Assembly (NCBI RefSeq): GCF_034064985.1 | Contig: NZ_CP139249.1 | Location: 124,001 to 188,000, forward strand | From: Acinetobacter pittii | GTDB taxonomy: Bacteria; Pseudomonadota; Gammaproteobacteria; Pseudomonadales; Moraxellaceae | Length of the DNA stretch: 64,000 bases | Direction: 5' to 3' | The notes under the pieces: generated by a model | The model's database searches: none | What the model was told of the DNA's origin: nothing | Seen by the model: only the letters and a program-made list of their open reading frames with translations | Part shown: piece after piece, positions 35,775-44,885 of the stretch | Layout: each line of letters begins with the position of its first letter | Position numbering within the stretch: the first letter of the stretch is position 1 | Translations under genes and position numbers: made by a program

Positions 35775-36950
35775 ATGGCCTCATTTGAATTTATAGAAGA
35801 TGAACTAAACGATGGCAACGGTCAAGCCCGTTTCACTGTATTTGGTGTAGGTGGTGGTGGCGGTAATGCCGTTCAACATATGGTGCAGTCTGATATTCAA
35901 GGTGTTAAATTCGTTTGTGCCAATACAGACAAACAAGCACTGGACTGTATGAATGCACCTTTCAAAATTCAGTTAGGCGAGCAAAGTACACGTGGTCTAG
36001 GTGCTGGTGCTAACCCTGAAGTAGGGCAAGTTGCAGCAGAAGAAAGCCGTGAAATCATTCGTCACCACCTTGAAGGTACCGATATGGTTTTCGTTACCGC
36101 TGGTATGGGTGGTGGTACAGGTACTGGTGCAGCGCCTGTTGTGGCTGAAGTTGCTAAAGAAATGGGTATTTTGACCGTTGGCGTAGTTACAACTCCATTT
36201 AACTTTGAAGGCCGTCGTCGTTTAAAATCTGCTGAACGCGGTATTGAAGCACTTGAAGCACATGTTGATTCATTGATTATTATCCCTAACCAACGCTTAT
36301 TGAGCGTATATGGTGATATTTCAATGAAAGATGCTTATAAAAAAGCTGATGATGTATTGTTAAACGCTGTACGTAGTATCTTTGACTTGGTTGTTAACCG
36401 TGGTCACATTAACCTTGACTTCGCCGATTTGAAAACTGCAATGAGCACTCGCGGTTACGCAATGATGGGTGCTGGTTTAGGTCGTGGTGAAGATCGTGCA
36501 CGTCAAGCTGCTGAACAAGCGATCCGTAGTCCATTACTTGATAATGTTAATATTATTAATGCCAAAGGTGTGTTAATTAACATTACGGGTGGTGATGATA
36601 TTACGTTACGTGAAACAGAAATCATTACTGATGTTGTGAACCAGATTGTTGACCTTGATGAAGGCGAAATCTTCTACGGGACAGTATTTGATCCAGATGC
36701 ACGTGATGAATTACGTGTAACAGTGATTGCAACTGGTTTAACTCGTAATGCAGCAGACGCTGAACCGAGAAAGCGTAACACGGTAAGCCATGCATCGAGT
36801 CAATCAGCTCAATCTATTGATGAAGATGATGTTCCTGCAATTAATAAGCGTCAAAACGCCGATAATGAAGTCAGTAGCACAGCAAGTTCTACTCCGCGTT
36901 CTTCTCCAATGAGTATTCAAGATTACTTGAAAAATCAGCAACGTAAGTAA
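35775..36950 (+). CDS. ftsZ: Cell division GTPase FtsZ
   Basis: A 391-residue tubulin homologue forming the Z ring. It has [17 protein letters not shown] at the N-terminus, the tubulin signature [22 protein letters not shown] [11 protein letters not shown] and a disordered Ser/Asn/Glu linker (about 330-375). The C-terminal peptide that binds FtsA/ZipA reads [13 protein letters not shown]. The 164-base gap after ftsA may hold its own promoter. A terminator follows it. Confidence 0.98.
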   Translation: MASFEFIEDELNDGNGQARFTVFGVGGGGGNAVQHMVQSDIQGVKFVCANTDKQALDCMNAPFKIQLGEQSTRGLGAGANPEVGQVAAEESREIIRHHLEGTDMVFVTAGMGGGTGTGAAPVVAEVAKEMGILTVGVVTTPFNFEGRRRLKSAERGIEALEAHVDSLIIIPNQRLLSVYGDISMKDAYKKADDVLLNAVRSIFDLVVNRGHINLDFADLKTAMSTRGYAMMGAGLGRGEDRARQAAEQAIRSPLLDNVNIINAKGVLINITGGDDITLRETEIITDVVNQIVDLDEGEIFYGTVFDPDARDELRVTVIATGLTRNAADAEPRKRNTVSHASSQSAQSIDEDDVPAINKRQNADNEVSSTASSTPRSSPMSIQDYLKNQQRK

Positions 36951-36971
36951 ATTATCGTTAGATTTAATGAA

Positions 36972-36998
36972 GGGCAGTGTTTAAACACTGCCTTTTTT
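36972..36998 (+). terminator. Terminator after ftsZ
   Basis: Palindromic stem GGCAGTGTTT/AAACACTGCC followed by seven T. Confidence 0.9.
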
Positions 36999-37060
36999 TA
37001 TTTTTGATCAATGACTAAATATGCTAACGTATAGCGGTTTTAAAAAAGAAGTTACAAAGC

Positions 37061-37963
37061 ATGGTGAAACAGCGTACTCTCAATCGTGTGGTAAAAGCGA
37101 GTGGAATAGGTCTTCATAGCGGTCAAAAAGTGATGATCAATTTCATTCCACATACCGTGGATGGAGGTATTGTATTTCGCCGTATCGATTTGGATCCGCC
37201 AGTCGATATCCCTGCTAATGCATTGCTCATCCAAGAAGCTTTTATGTGCTCCAACTTGGTAACCGGAGATATAAAAGTAGGCACAATTGAGCATGTAATG
37301 AGTGCAATTGCAGGTTTAGGAATTGATAACCTGATTGTTGAAGTATCTGCTTCTGAAGTTCCAATTATGGATGGTAGTGCCGGTCCATTTATTTACCTTT
37401 TAATGCAAGGTGGATTACGTGAACTAGATGCACCGAAAAAATTTATAAGAATATTAAAACCAGTTGAAGCACTGATTGATGATAAGAAAGCAATTTTCAG
37501 TCCTCATAATGGTTTTCAATTAAATTTCACGATTGATTTTGACCATCCGGCGTTTGCCAAAGAATATCAATCCGCGACGATTGACTTTTCGACAGAAACT
37601 TTTGTTTATGAAGTTAGTGAAGCACGTACATTTGGTTTCATGAAAGATCTAGATTATCTGAAAGCAAACAATTTAGCGCTAGGCGCAAGTTTGGATAATG
37701 CGATTGGTGTAGATGATACAGGGGTCGTCAACGAAGAAGGCTTACGTTTCGCCGATGAATTTGTTAGACATAAGATTTTAGATGCAGTTGGTGATTTGTA
37801 TTTGCTTGGTCATCAAATTATTGCCAAGTTTGATGGCTATAAATCAGGACATGCTTTAAATAATCAGTTGTTACGCAATGTTCAAAGTGATCCGAGTAGT
37901 TATGAAATTGTAACATTTGATGACGAGAATCAGTGTCCAATTCCATATGTCAGCGTGACATAA
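37061..37963 (+). CDS. lpxC: UDP-3-O-acyl-N-acetylglucosamine deacetylase
   Basis: A 300-residue zinc enzyme for the committed step of lipid A synthesis. It has [18 protein letters not shown] at the N-terminus, the zinc-binding histidine in [24 protein letters not shown] and the [15 protein letters not shown] motif with two more ligands. The frame is intact, so lipooligosaccharide is presumably made; loss of lpxC is one route to colistin resistance in this genus. The terminator upstream suggests its own promoter. Confidence 0.97.
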   Translation: MVKQRTLNRVVKASGIGLHSGQKVMINFIPHTVDGGIVFRRIDLDPPVDIPANALLIQEAFMCSNLVTGDIKVGTIEHVMSAIAGLGIDNLIVEVSASEVPIMDGSAGPFIYLLMQGGLRELDAPKKFIRILKPVEALIDDKKAIFSPHNGFQLNFTIDFDHPAFAKEYQSATIDFSTETFVYEVSEARTFGFMKDLDYLKANNLALGASLDNAIGVDDTGVVNEEGLRFADEFVRHKILDAVGDLYLLGHQIIAKFDGYKSGHALNNQLLRNVQSDPSSYEIVTFDDENQCPIPYVSVT

Positions 37964-37983
37964 GTCATTGTCTTTACTTGGCT

Positions 37984-38002
37984 ATGTTATAATGTAACAT
38001 TT
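37984..38002. promoter_or_regulatory. Zur-box-like palindrome between convergent genes
   Basis: ATGTTATAATGTAACATTT differs at one position from the core of the gammaproteobacterial Zur consensus (ATGTTATAATATAACATTT). Arms ATGTTA and TAACAT surround five bases. It includes a TATAAT that could be a -10 element. Both neighbours end here (lpxC + strand, dciA - strand), so no known gene has its promoter at this place. Confidence 0.5.
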
Positions 38003-38007
38003 AAAAG

Positions 38008-38023
38008 TGTGATTATAATCACA
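38008..38023. promoter_or_regulatory. 16-bp perfect palindrome
   Basis: TGTGATTATAATCACA, five bases after the Zur-like site. It could be an operator or the stem of a small transcript end; there is no T run. Confidence 0.4.
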
Positions 38024-38060
38024 TAATAAGAACGATTCTAATTAAGAAATAGAAAGCTGA

Positions 38061-38501
38061 TCATTTTTTATTGCTTGCCAAACGTAGTAAAGCTTGGCTA
38101 AGCTTAGGGTCGCTCACGAAGTCGGCTGCACTACGTAACATTTCTTGTGTTTCCGGGGGGATGGGTTTAGAGGGCTCAGATGAGGGTGTATTGGGAGTGT
38201 TTTTATTTCTCAAGCGAACCTGAATTCTTTGTAAGTCTTTCAACCCTTCAAGTTGAGATAATTTAGATACATATTGGTTCTGTAAGTAACTGAGTTGACT
38301 GATCATCGCTTGATTTTCACCAGTAATGATTAAAGAACCATTTTGATAACACACGACCTGCCATTGTTCCGGTTGGGGTAATAAGGGTTGGATAATTTTC
38401 GTAAGTCTTTGCCATTGCGCGACTTGCGTTGTTAGAAACGTAAGGTTTCCTGTTTTTATGTGTTTTCCGGTTTGTTGAAAAACGTTATCGGGTTTAGACA
38501 T
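38061..38501 (-). CDS. dciA: DUF721/DciA-family replicative helicase loader
   Basis: A 147-residue protein with the DUF721 domain: LTFLTTQVAQWQRLTKIIQPLLPQPEQWQVVCYQNGSLIITGENQAMISQLSYLQNQYVSKL is the KH-like fold that recruits the DnaB helicase in bacteria lacking DnaC. A Pro/Ser/Asn-rich linker and a C-terminal helix (EMLRSAADFVSDPKLSQALLRLA) follow. ATG 38501 (MSKPDN) with GAGAA upstream is preferred over ATG 38507 and 38531. The lpxC-DUF721-M23 order is also found in pseudomonads. Confidence 0.85.
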   Translation of the reverse strand: MSKPDNVFQQTGKHIKTGNLTFLTTQVAQWQRLTKIIQPLLPQPEQWQVVCYQNGSLIITGENQAMISQLSYLQNQYVSKLSQLEGLKDLQRIQVRLRNKNTPNTPSSEPSKPIPPETQEMLRSAADFVSDPKLSQALLRLASNKK

Positions 38502-38607
38502 GTTCATTCTCGGATGGATTATTGTCTTCATCTTAAGCGTTCATTTCAATCGATATCAAGGAAGAGATCATAAGGAACTTGAGTAAGAACAGTTTCAAGA
38601 GGTTTTT

Positions 38608-39300
38608 ATGCACACGCGTCGTATTTTATTAGCGTTTTCACTTGCCGCTTCGGCAGCATCAGTTGCTTTTGCAGATTATCAAACAATTAACCAATCTACT
38701 GACTCAGATCGATTGGAACAGCTATCAAAAACATTATCTCAAGGTTCATATACTCATCCTGACGATTTAGATCTTCCGGCGAGTGCGAAAGTTTCAGTGA
38801 CCTTACGCCAAAAAACAGTTGAACTCAACAATGAGTCGCTTGCAAAGAAGTACGGTAATGCGACTGCAAAGAATTCTTTTAATGCCTCTTCTTCAAATTC
38901 TTACTCTTGGTTAGTTTCTCATCCTCTTCCTGATACTGTACGAGTTTCTTCAAACTTTGGTGGTCGCACCATGGGTGGTCGTGCAGAACATCATGGTGGT
39001 TTAGATATGGCTGCTCCGAGTGGCACACCAATCTATGCTACAGGCCCAGGTATCGTAACTAAATCTGGTTGGGGCACTGGCTATGGTCAATATGTTGAAA
39101 TTAACCACGGCAATGGTTACTTAACGCGTTACGCTCATGCTTCACGTTTAATGGTTCGTGTAGGCGACCAAGTGTCAGCAGGCGAGCATATTGCTAATGT
39201 AGGTTGTACAGGTCGTTGTACTGGCCCACATTTACATTATGAAGTAGTGAAAGATGGTCAACGTAAGAACCCAACGACTTACTTAGCGATGCTTCCATAA
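38608..39300 (+). CDS. M23-family (LytM) peptidoglycan endopeptidase
   Basis: A 230-residue exported protein with signal peptide MHTRRILLAFSLAASAASVAFA and a C-terminal LytM domain. Zinc ligands are complete: H-x3-D in EHHGGLDMAAPSGTPIYATG and HxH in GPHLHYEVV, with YGQYVEINHGNGYLTRYAHAS between them, so it should cut peptide cross-links rather than act only as an amidase activator. The N-terminal ~85 residues are unrecognised and lack LysM. It is divergent from dciA and ends before a terminator. Confidence 0.9.
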   Translation: MHTRRILLAFSLAASAASVAFADYQTINQSTDSDRLEQLSKTLSQGSYTHPDDLDLPASAKVSVTLRQKTVELNNESLAKKYGNATAKNSFNASSSNSYSWLVSHPLPDTVRVSSNFGGRTMGGRAEHHGGLDMAAPSGTPIYATGPGIVTKSGWGTGYGQYVEINHGNGYLTRYAHASRLMVRVGDQVSAGEHIANVGCTGRCTGPHLHYEVVKDGQRKNPTTYLAMLP

Positions 39301-39379
39301 AACATAGTTAAAAAAGTAAGGTTATTAAATTTATGAATCTAAAACTAAGCTAAACCTTTTTTAACGTAAAGATTGTATA

Positions 39380-39407
39380 AAAAAACGCCATTATTGGCGT
39401 TTTTTTG
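39380..39407 (+). terminator. Terminator after the M23 peptidase gene
   Basis: AAAAAACGCCA-TTAT-TGGCGTTTTTTT hairpin with T run. Confidence 0.88.
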
Positions 39408-39548
39408 TTATTTTGTTTAATGCTCGGTCAATGACTATTCATTCAGAAAATAATAGAGCCCCCTCACATTCACCCGAGGCAATAACTTGAAAGGGGTAAA
39501 ACGTGGTAAAAATACAAAGTAGATTAGAGAACAAGGAACAGGTGAATT

Positions 39549-42266
39549 ATGGCGTTTTACGGTGACTCCGACGCACAAGAAACCCAAGAATGGCAAGATG
39601 CATTCGATTCAGTTTTACAACATATGGGAACTGAACGAGCGGCATTCTTGTTGGAAAAACTTTACCAACAAGCAATTGCTAAGCATGTTCCAATTCAACG
39701 TCTCAATACACCTTACTTAAATACAATTTCTGTTGAAGAACAACCTGCAATGCCAGGCGACCAAGATATGGAACGCCGTATTCGTGCATTGATTCGTTGG
39801 AATGCCTTAGCAATGGTACTTCGTGCGAATAAAACAGGTGATGATTTAGGTGGACACTTGGCGAGCTTCGCATCAAGTGCAACATTATATGACGTAGGTT
39901 TTAACCATTTCTTCCGCGCAAACAGCAATAATTTTGGCGGAGATATGATTTATTACCAAGGACACTGTGCTCCTGGTATTTATGCACGTTCATTCCTTGA
40001 AGGACGTTTAACTGAAGAACAGTTAAGTAATTTCCGCCGTGAAGTTGGCGGTAACGGTTTACCAAGCTATCCACATCCATATTTAATGCCTGACTATTGG
40101 CAATTCCCAACCGTATCAATGGGTCTTGGTCCAATCATGTCAATTTATCAAGCGCACATTCAAAAATATTTGATGAACCGCGGCTTGATCAAAGAAGAAG
40201 ATCGTAAAGTTTGGGCTTATCTTGGCGACGGTGAGATGGATGAGCCAGAAAGTACTGGTGCAATTTCACTTGCTGGTCGTGAAAAGCTTGATAACCTTAT
40301 CTGGGTTGTTAACTGTAACTTACAGCGTCTAGATGGTCCGGTACGTGGTAACGGTAAAATCATTCAAGAGTTAGAATCTTTATTCCGTGGCGCAGGCTGG
40401 CGTGTAATTAAAGTTGTATGGGGCCGTCATTGGGACCCACTTCTTGCAAAAGACACCTCAGGCGCTTTGAAAGCGGTAATGGAAGAAACAGTTGATGGTG
40501 AGTACCAACGCTATCAAGTGAAAGGTGGTGCATATACACGTGAGAAATTCTTTGGCAAGTACCCAGAAGCTGCGGAACTTGTAAAAGATTTAAGCGATGA
40601 AGACATCGATAATCTCAACCGTGGTGGTCACGACCCTTACAAAGTGTTTGCTGCATATGCAGAAGCAATGAAAGCCAAAGGTCAACCAACAGTTATTCTT
40701 GCGAAAACTGTTAAAGGTTACGGTTTGTCCGAAGAAATTGAAGCGGTGAACAAAACTCACCAAATCAAAAAAATGCAGATCGACTCTTTAAAATATGTAC
40801 GTGACCGTTTCAACCTTCCATTTACAGACGATAAGTTAGAAGAGCTTCCATTCTACCGCCCAAGTGAAAACTCTCCAGAAATGAAGTATATGAAGGCGCG
40901 TCGTGAAGCATTAGGTGGTTACCTACCTGCACGTCGTCGTGAGAGTGAAACTTTAGCGATTCCTGAATTATCTGTATTTGATGCTGTATTAAATGGTTCA
41001 GGTGGTAAAGAACAGTCTACCACTATGGTCATGGTTCGTTTAATTGCTTCTTTACTCAAAGAAAAAGCGATTAAAGACCGCGTAGTACCAATCGTTCCAG
41101 ATGAAGCACGTACTTTTGGTCTAGAAGGTATGTTCCGTCAGCTCGGTATCTATGCCGCTCATGGTCAAAAATATACGCCAGAAGACCAAGAACAGTTAAT
41201 GCATTACCGTGAAGCAAGTGACGGTCACATGCTTCAAGAAGGGATTAACGAAGCTGGTGCGATGAGTGCATGGGCTGCGTTGGCAACAAGTTATTCAACG
41301 AATAACTTGCCAATGATTCCAATGTATATGTACTACTCAATGTTCGGTTTCCAACGTATTGGTGACATTGCGTGGGCAGCTGGTGATGCGCAAGCTCAAG
41401 GTTTCTTGTTAGGTGCAACTGCTGGTCGTACAACGTTGAACGGTGAAGGTCTACAGCACCAAGATGGTCATTCGCATATCTTGGCGAACACGATTCCAAA
41501 CTGTGTATCTTATGATCCATGTTTTGGTTATGAGTTAGCTGTAATCGTACATGACGGTTTAAAACGTATGTATGTGAACCAAGAGCGTGTGTTCTACTAC
41601 TTAACTGTAATGAACGAAAACTACGAGCATCCTGCAATGCCTGAAGGCGCTGAGGAAGGCATTAAACGTGGTATGTACTTGTTCGAAAAAGATGAAAAAG
41701 CAACTGTCCAATTACTTGGTTCAGGTGTGATTCTTCGTGAAGTGATCAAAGCTGCGAAAATCTTACGTGATGAATACCAAATCCATTCAAACGTTTGGAG
41801 TGTAACAAGCTTCAATGAGTTGTCACGTGATGGTATGGCATGTGAAGAATATAACCGTTTACACCCACTTTCTGAAGAAGTGAAAGAATCATGGGTATCT
41901 AAACAGTTACGTGGTACAGAAGGTATCGTTGTTTCAGCAACTGACCATATGCGTGCTTATAGCGAACAAATCCGTGCTTATCTTCCAGATGGCCGTCCAT
42001 TTGTTGCATTAGGTACAGATGGATACGGTCGTTCAGATACACGTGCTAACTTACGTAGTTTCTTTGGTGTTGACGCTGCACATATCGTTGTTGCTACTTT
42101 GAAAAAATTAGCTGACGAAGGTGAAGTAGATGCACGTTTGGTTAAAGACGCAATTTCTAACTTTGAGTTAGATACTGACCGTCCGGTGGCATGGGCTCCT
42201 CAAGCGCATCCAGAAGTTCAAGCAGTTGCTGAATATAATGAAACGCAAACAGGTGAGGGGAACTAA
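39549..42266 (+). CDS. aceE: Pyruvate dehydrogenase E1 component (homodimeric type)
   Basis: A 905-residue thiamine-diphosphate enzyme that decarboxylates pyruvate and passes the acetyl group to AceF. It shows PGDQDMERRIRALIRWNA, DMIYYQGHCAPGIYARSFLEGRL, the ThDP motif GDGEMDEPESTGAISLA with VNCNLQRLDGPVRGNGK and, in the C-terminal half, the DGYGRSDTRANLRSFFGVD end. AGGTGA precedes ATG. aceF begins 2 bases after its stop. No pdhR regulator is seen upstream; the 250-base leader after the terminator must hold the promoter. Confidence 0.98.
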   Translation: MAFYGDSDAQETQEWQDAFDSVLQHMGTERAAFLLEKLYQQAIAKHVPIQRLNTPYLNTISVEEQPAMPGDQDMERRIRALIRWNALAMVLRANKTGDDLGGHLASFASSATLYDVGFNHFFRANSNNFGGDMIYYQGHCAPGIYARSFLEGRLTEEQLSNFRREVGGNGLPSYPHPYLMPDYWQFPTVSMGLGPIMSIYQAHIQKYLMNRGLIKEEDRKVWAYLGDGEMDEPESTGAISLAGREKLDNLIWVVNCNLQRLDGPVRGNGKIIQELESLFRGAGWRVIKVVWGRHWDPLLAKDTSGALKAVMEETVDGEYQRYQVKGGAYTREKFFGKYPEAAELVKDLSDEDIDNLNRGGHDPYKVFAAYAEAMKAKGQPTVILAKTVKGYGLSEEIEAVNKTHQIKKMQIDSLKYVRDRFNLPFTDDKLEELPFYRPSENSPEMKYMKARREALGGYLPARRRESETLAIPELSVFDAVLNGSGGKEQSTTMVMVRLIASLLKEKAIKDRVVPIVPDEARTFGLEGMFRQLGIYAAHGQKYTPEDQEQLMHYREASDGHMLQEGINEAGAMSAWAALATSYSTNNLPMIPMYMYYSMFGFQRIGDIAWAAGDAQAQGFLLGATAGRTTLNGEGLQHQDGHSHILANTIPNCVSYDPCFGYELAVIVHDGLKRMYVNQERVFYYLTVMNENYEHPAMPEGAEEGIKRGMYLFEKDEKATVQLLGSGVILREVIKAAKILRDEYQIHSNVWSVTSFNELSRDGMACEEYNRLHPLSEEVKESWVSKQLRGTEGIVVSATDHMRAYSEQIRAYLPDGRPFVALGTDGYGRSDTRANLRSFFGVDAAHIVVATLKKLADEGEVDARLVKDAISNFELDTDRPVAWAPQAHPEVQAVAEYNETQTGEGN

Positions 42267-42268
42267 GC

Positions 42269-44260
42269 ATGCAAATTAAGACCCCTGATATTGGTGTAGA
42301 TAAAGCAGTTGTTGCTGAAATTTTAGTAAAAGTTGGCGACAGCATTGCAGAAAATGACAGCCTTGTTTTGCTTGAGTCAGATAAAGCCTCTGTTGAAGTG
42401 CCTAGCACTTCAGCAGGTGTAGTAAAAAGCATCCTAATCAAAGAAGGTGATAGCGTAACTGAAGGTACGGTATTGCTTGAACTTGAAGCTGAAGGAGCTG
42501 CACCTGCAGCTCAAGCAGAAGAGGCTCCAAAGACTGCACCAGCAGCTGAACAAACTGCAGCGCCAGCAGCGGCACAACAGTCTACAACGGCAGCTCAACC
42601 AGCAACTGCAACAACTAGTCAAGTGGTTGAAGTTCAAGTTCCCGATATTGGTGTTGAAAAAGCACTTGTTGGTGAAATTTTAGTAAAAGTTGGCGAGCAA
42701 ATCGATGTTGAACAAAGCATCGTTGTGGTTGAGTCTGACAAAGCAACTGTAGAAGTACCAAGCAGTGTTGCAGGTACTGTAGAAAGCATTCAAGTTAAAG
42801 AAGGCGATACAGTTAAAGAAGGTGTTGTTCTTATTCAAGTGAAAACAGCAGCTGCATCTAATGCGCAAGCAGAAGCTCCTGGTACTACACCAGCTCCAGC
42901 TGCGGTAGCAGAACCGATTGCTGCAAAGCAAGAAACTGTGGCAGCGGCTCCAGCTCAGTCTGGTTCAGTTGATATCAATGTTCCTGATTTGGGTGTAGAT
43001 AAAGCTGTTGTTGCTGAAATCTTGGTTCAAGTTGGTGATAAAGTTGATGTAGACCAAAGCCTTGTTGTTGTTGAGTCAGATAAAGCAACTGTGGAAGTTC
43101 CAAGTACTGTTGCTGGTGTTGTGAAAGCAATTCACTTGCAAGCAGGCCAACAAGTTTCACAAGGTGTATTGCTGGCAACAATTGAAGCTGAAGGCCAAGC
43201 GCCTGCTGCTGCACCAGCGGCGAAAGCAGAATCAGCTCCAGCTCCACAGGCAGCAGCGCCTAAAGCGGCAACTCCTACTCCGACTCAAGCAGTGTCTGCT
43301 CCAGCCTCTTCTGGTAATGATAAATTAACCAAAGAACAAGAAGCCGAAAACGCTAAAGTTTATGCAGGCCCTGCTGTGCGTAAGCTTGCTCGTGAGCTTG
43401 GTGTAGTTTTATCTCAAGTTAAGACTTCTGGTGAACATGGTCGTGTTGTTAAAGAAGATATCTTTGCATATGTGAAGACTCGTTTAACTGCACCACAAGC
43501 AGCACCTGTTGCTCAAGCTGCTGCAGCGCCAGCTGGATTACCATCATTACCTGACTTTACTGCTTTTGGTGGCGGTGAAGTGAAGCCGATGACTCGTTTA
43601 CAGCAAGTCTCTGTGCCACAGTTGTCTTTAAACAACTATATTCCACAGGTAACTCAGTTTGATCTTGCTGATATTACTGAGTTAGAAGCTTGGCGTGGTG
43701 AGTTAAAAGACGGCTTTAAGAAACAAGGTATTAGCTTAACAATCTTAGCATTCATTGCAAAAGCGTTAGCGCACTTGTTGAAAGAAGAGCCTTATTTTGC
43801 AGGCCACTTAGCAGATGATCAGAAATCTGTATTGCTCCGTAATGAAATCCATATGGGTATTGCTGTTGCAACACCAGATGGTTTGACAGTACCAGTACTA
43901 CGTAATCCTGACCAAAAATCAATTAAGCAAATCGCTATTGAGTTAGGTGAGTTGAGTAAAAAAGCACGTGATAAGAAATTAACACCGAAAGACTTACAAG
44001 GTGCGAACTTCACGATCACAAGCTTGGGTTCAATTGGTGGCACATCATTTACACCACTTGTGAACTGGCCACAGGTTGCAATTTTAGGTATTTCACCTGC
44101 AACAATGCAGCCTGTTTGGAATGGTAAAGACTTTGATCCACGCTTAATGTTGCCATTGTCGTTGTCTTATGACCACCGTGTAATTAATGGTGCAGATGCT
44201 GCTCGCTTTACTAATAAACTTACGAAACTGCTTAAAGATATTCGTACTTTATTAATCTAA
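42269..44260 (+). CDS. aceF: Dihydrolipoamide acetyltransferase, E2 of pyruvate dehydrogenase
   Basis: A 663-residue protein with three lipoyl domains joined by Ala/Pro/Gln-rich linkers: lipoylated lysines in ESDKAS (K39), ESDKAT (K158) and ESDKAT (K272). A peripheral-subunit-binding domain follows (VYAGPAVRKLARELGVVLSQVKTSGEHGRVVKEDIF, about 367-402) and then the catalytic core with LSYDHRVINGADAARF (active His about 636). The domain order equals E. coli AceF. The third lipoyl repeats parts of the first (GVDKAVVAEILV), pointing to recent internal duplication or homogenisation. No lpd gene follows; E3 must be encoded elsewhere. Confidence 0.97.
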   Translation: MQIKTPDIGVDKAVVAEILVKVGDSIAENDSLVLLESDKASVEVPSTSAGVVKSILIKEGDSVTEGTVLLELEAEGAAPAAQAEEAPKTAPAAEQTAAPAAAQQSTTAAQPATATTSQVVEVQVPDIGVEKALVGEILVKVGEQIDVEQSIVVVESDKATVEVPSSVAGTVESIQVKEGDTVKEGVVLIQVKTAAASNAQAEAPGTTPAPAAVAEPIAAKQETVAAAPAQSGSVDINVPDLGVDKAVVAEILVQVGDKVDVDQSLVVVESDKATVEVPSTVAGVVKAIHLQAGQQVSQGVLLATIEAEGQAPAAAPAAKAESAPAPQAAAPKAATPTPTQAVSAPASSGNDKLTKEQEAENAKVYAGPAVRKLARELGVVLSQVKTSGEHGRVVKEDIFAYVKTRLTAPQAAPVAQAAAAPAGLPSLPDFTAFGGGEVKPMTRLQQVSVPQLSLNNYIPQVTQFDLADITELEAWRGELKDGFKKQGISLTILAFIAKALAHLLKEEPYFAGHLADDQKSVLLRNEIHMGIAVATPDGLTVPVLRNPDQKSIKQIAIELGELSKKARDKKLTPKDLQGANFTITSLGSIGGTSFTPLVNWPQVAILGISPATMQPVWNGKDFDPRLMLPLSLSYDHRVINGADAARFTNKLTKLLKDIRTLLI

Positions 44261-44280
44261 TATTTTTAAATGAATCATTA

Positions 44281-44305
44281 AAAACCTCGCTTCGGCGGGG
44301 TTTTA
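44281..44305 (+). terminator. Terminator after aceF
   Basis: AAAACCTCGC-TTCG-GCGGGGTTTT, one T-G wobble, TTCG loop and T-rich tail. Confidence 0.85.
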
Positions 44306-44407
44306 TTTTGATATTTAATTTAATTGGTTTTAAGTTAATCTAAAGACGAAAAATGAAGTGTCGAGAGAGGAGAAGTTTCTCGTTAGTCGGTAAAGGAGAA
44401 AGAATAA

Positions 44408-44686
44408 ATGGTAGGATTTTTAAAAATCATGGTGCCGATTCTATTAATTGTATTTTTATTAATGGGATTGTGGGTGAGTATTTTACACTTTCCTTGGGAA
44501 TGGATGACTTACGTTGCAATGGGCTTGGAAATATTTGTAGCTATGCTTATTTTGCCATTTGAATTTCAGTCTCAGCACGTAACTGGTATTAATAATTTTG
44601 GATTTATTAACTTAAGTATTTGTTTAGCTTTATTATTGGGTTTAGGTCGACTGTTGGTTTGGGCATGGATAAAATTTTTTATTTGA
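44408..44686 (+). CDS. Small integral membrane protein of unknown function
   Basis: A 92-residue protein made almost wholly of hydrophobic segments: MVPILLIVFLLMGLWVSIL (about 8-26), WMTYVAMGLEIFVAMLILPF (about 32-51) and INLSICLALLLGLGRLLVWAWIKF (about 66-90), so three transmembrane helices. AAAGGAG sits well placed before ATG 44408, which favours this frame over an overlapping one at 44353. No family recognised. The promoter of the downstream riboswitch transcript overlaps its last codons. Confidence 0.65.
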   Translation: MVGFLKIMVPILLIVFLLMGLWVSILHFPWEWMTYVAMGLEIFVAMLILPFEFQSQHVTGINNFGFINLSICLALLLGLGRLLVWAWIKFFI

Positions 44687-44710
44687 AAAATAGAATTGCT
44701 CGAATATAAT
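44683..44710 (+). promoter_or_regulatory. Promoter of the riboswitch/GDT1 transcript
   Basis: TTGAAA (44683-44688), 16-base spacer, TATAAT (44705-44710). Transcription would begin near 44717, just before the riboswitch. Confidence 0.65.
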
Positions 44711-44721
44711 GAGCACATACT

Positions 44722-44880
44722 TCATTGGGGAGTAGCCGCTATTCATTTCTAAATGAATAGGTGATGATCAACATAATTGTTCAACAGAACATGGTCATCA
44801 TAGCTTAAACGTCTCATCGTTTCCGAGTTGGCAAGACCTTTGATTTACCACTCTGCAGATATTTGGCTAGCAGGAGAGGT
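44722..44880 (+). ncRNA. yybP-ykoY-type manganese riboswitch
   Basis: The leader carries the hallmark TTGGGGAGTAGCC at its 5' side and the GAGTTGGCAAGACC element at its 3' side, with a perfect hairpin CTATTCATTT/AAATGAATAG and a second paired region (GATGATCA ... TGGTCATC) between. This is the pattern of the yybP-ykoY class, which senses Mn2+ and often precedes GDT1/UPF0016 or MntP exporters. GGCTAGCAGGAGAGG downstream can pair with the GTAGCC of the leader, which may gate the ribosome binding site. Exact ends are approximate. Confidence 0.85.
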
Positions 44881-44885
44881 AGGTC

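Noticed and set aside
41245..41637. 130-residue antisense frame in aceE
   Set aside because: Fully inside aceE on the other strand, rich in Ser/His/Leu, with no ribosome binding site.
42434..43247. Several antisense or shifted frames with Gln/Leu or Cys/Arg runs in aceF
   Set aside because: Artefacts of the Ala/Pro/Gln linker codons of the lipoyl region, not genes.
44353..44562. 69-residue frame overlapping the small membrane protein
   Set aside because: The frame at 44408 has a strong ribosome binding site and a coherent membrane topology; the overlapping one has neither.
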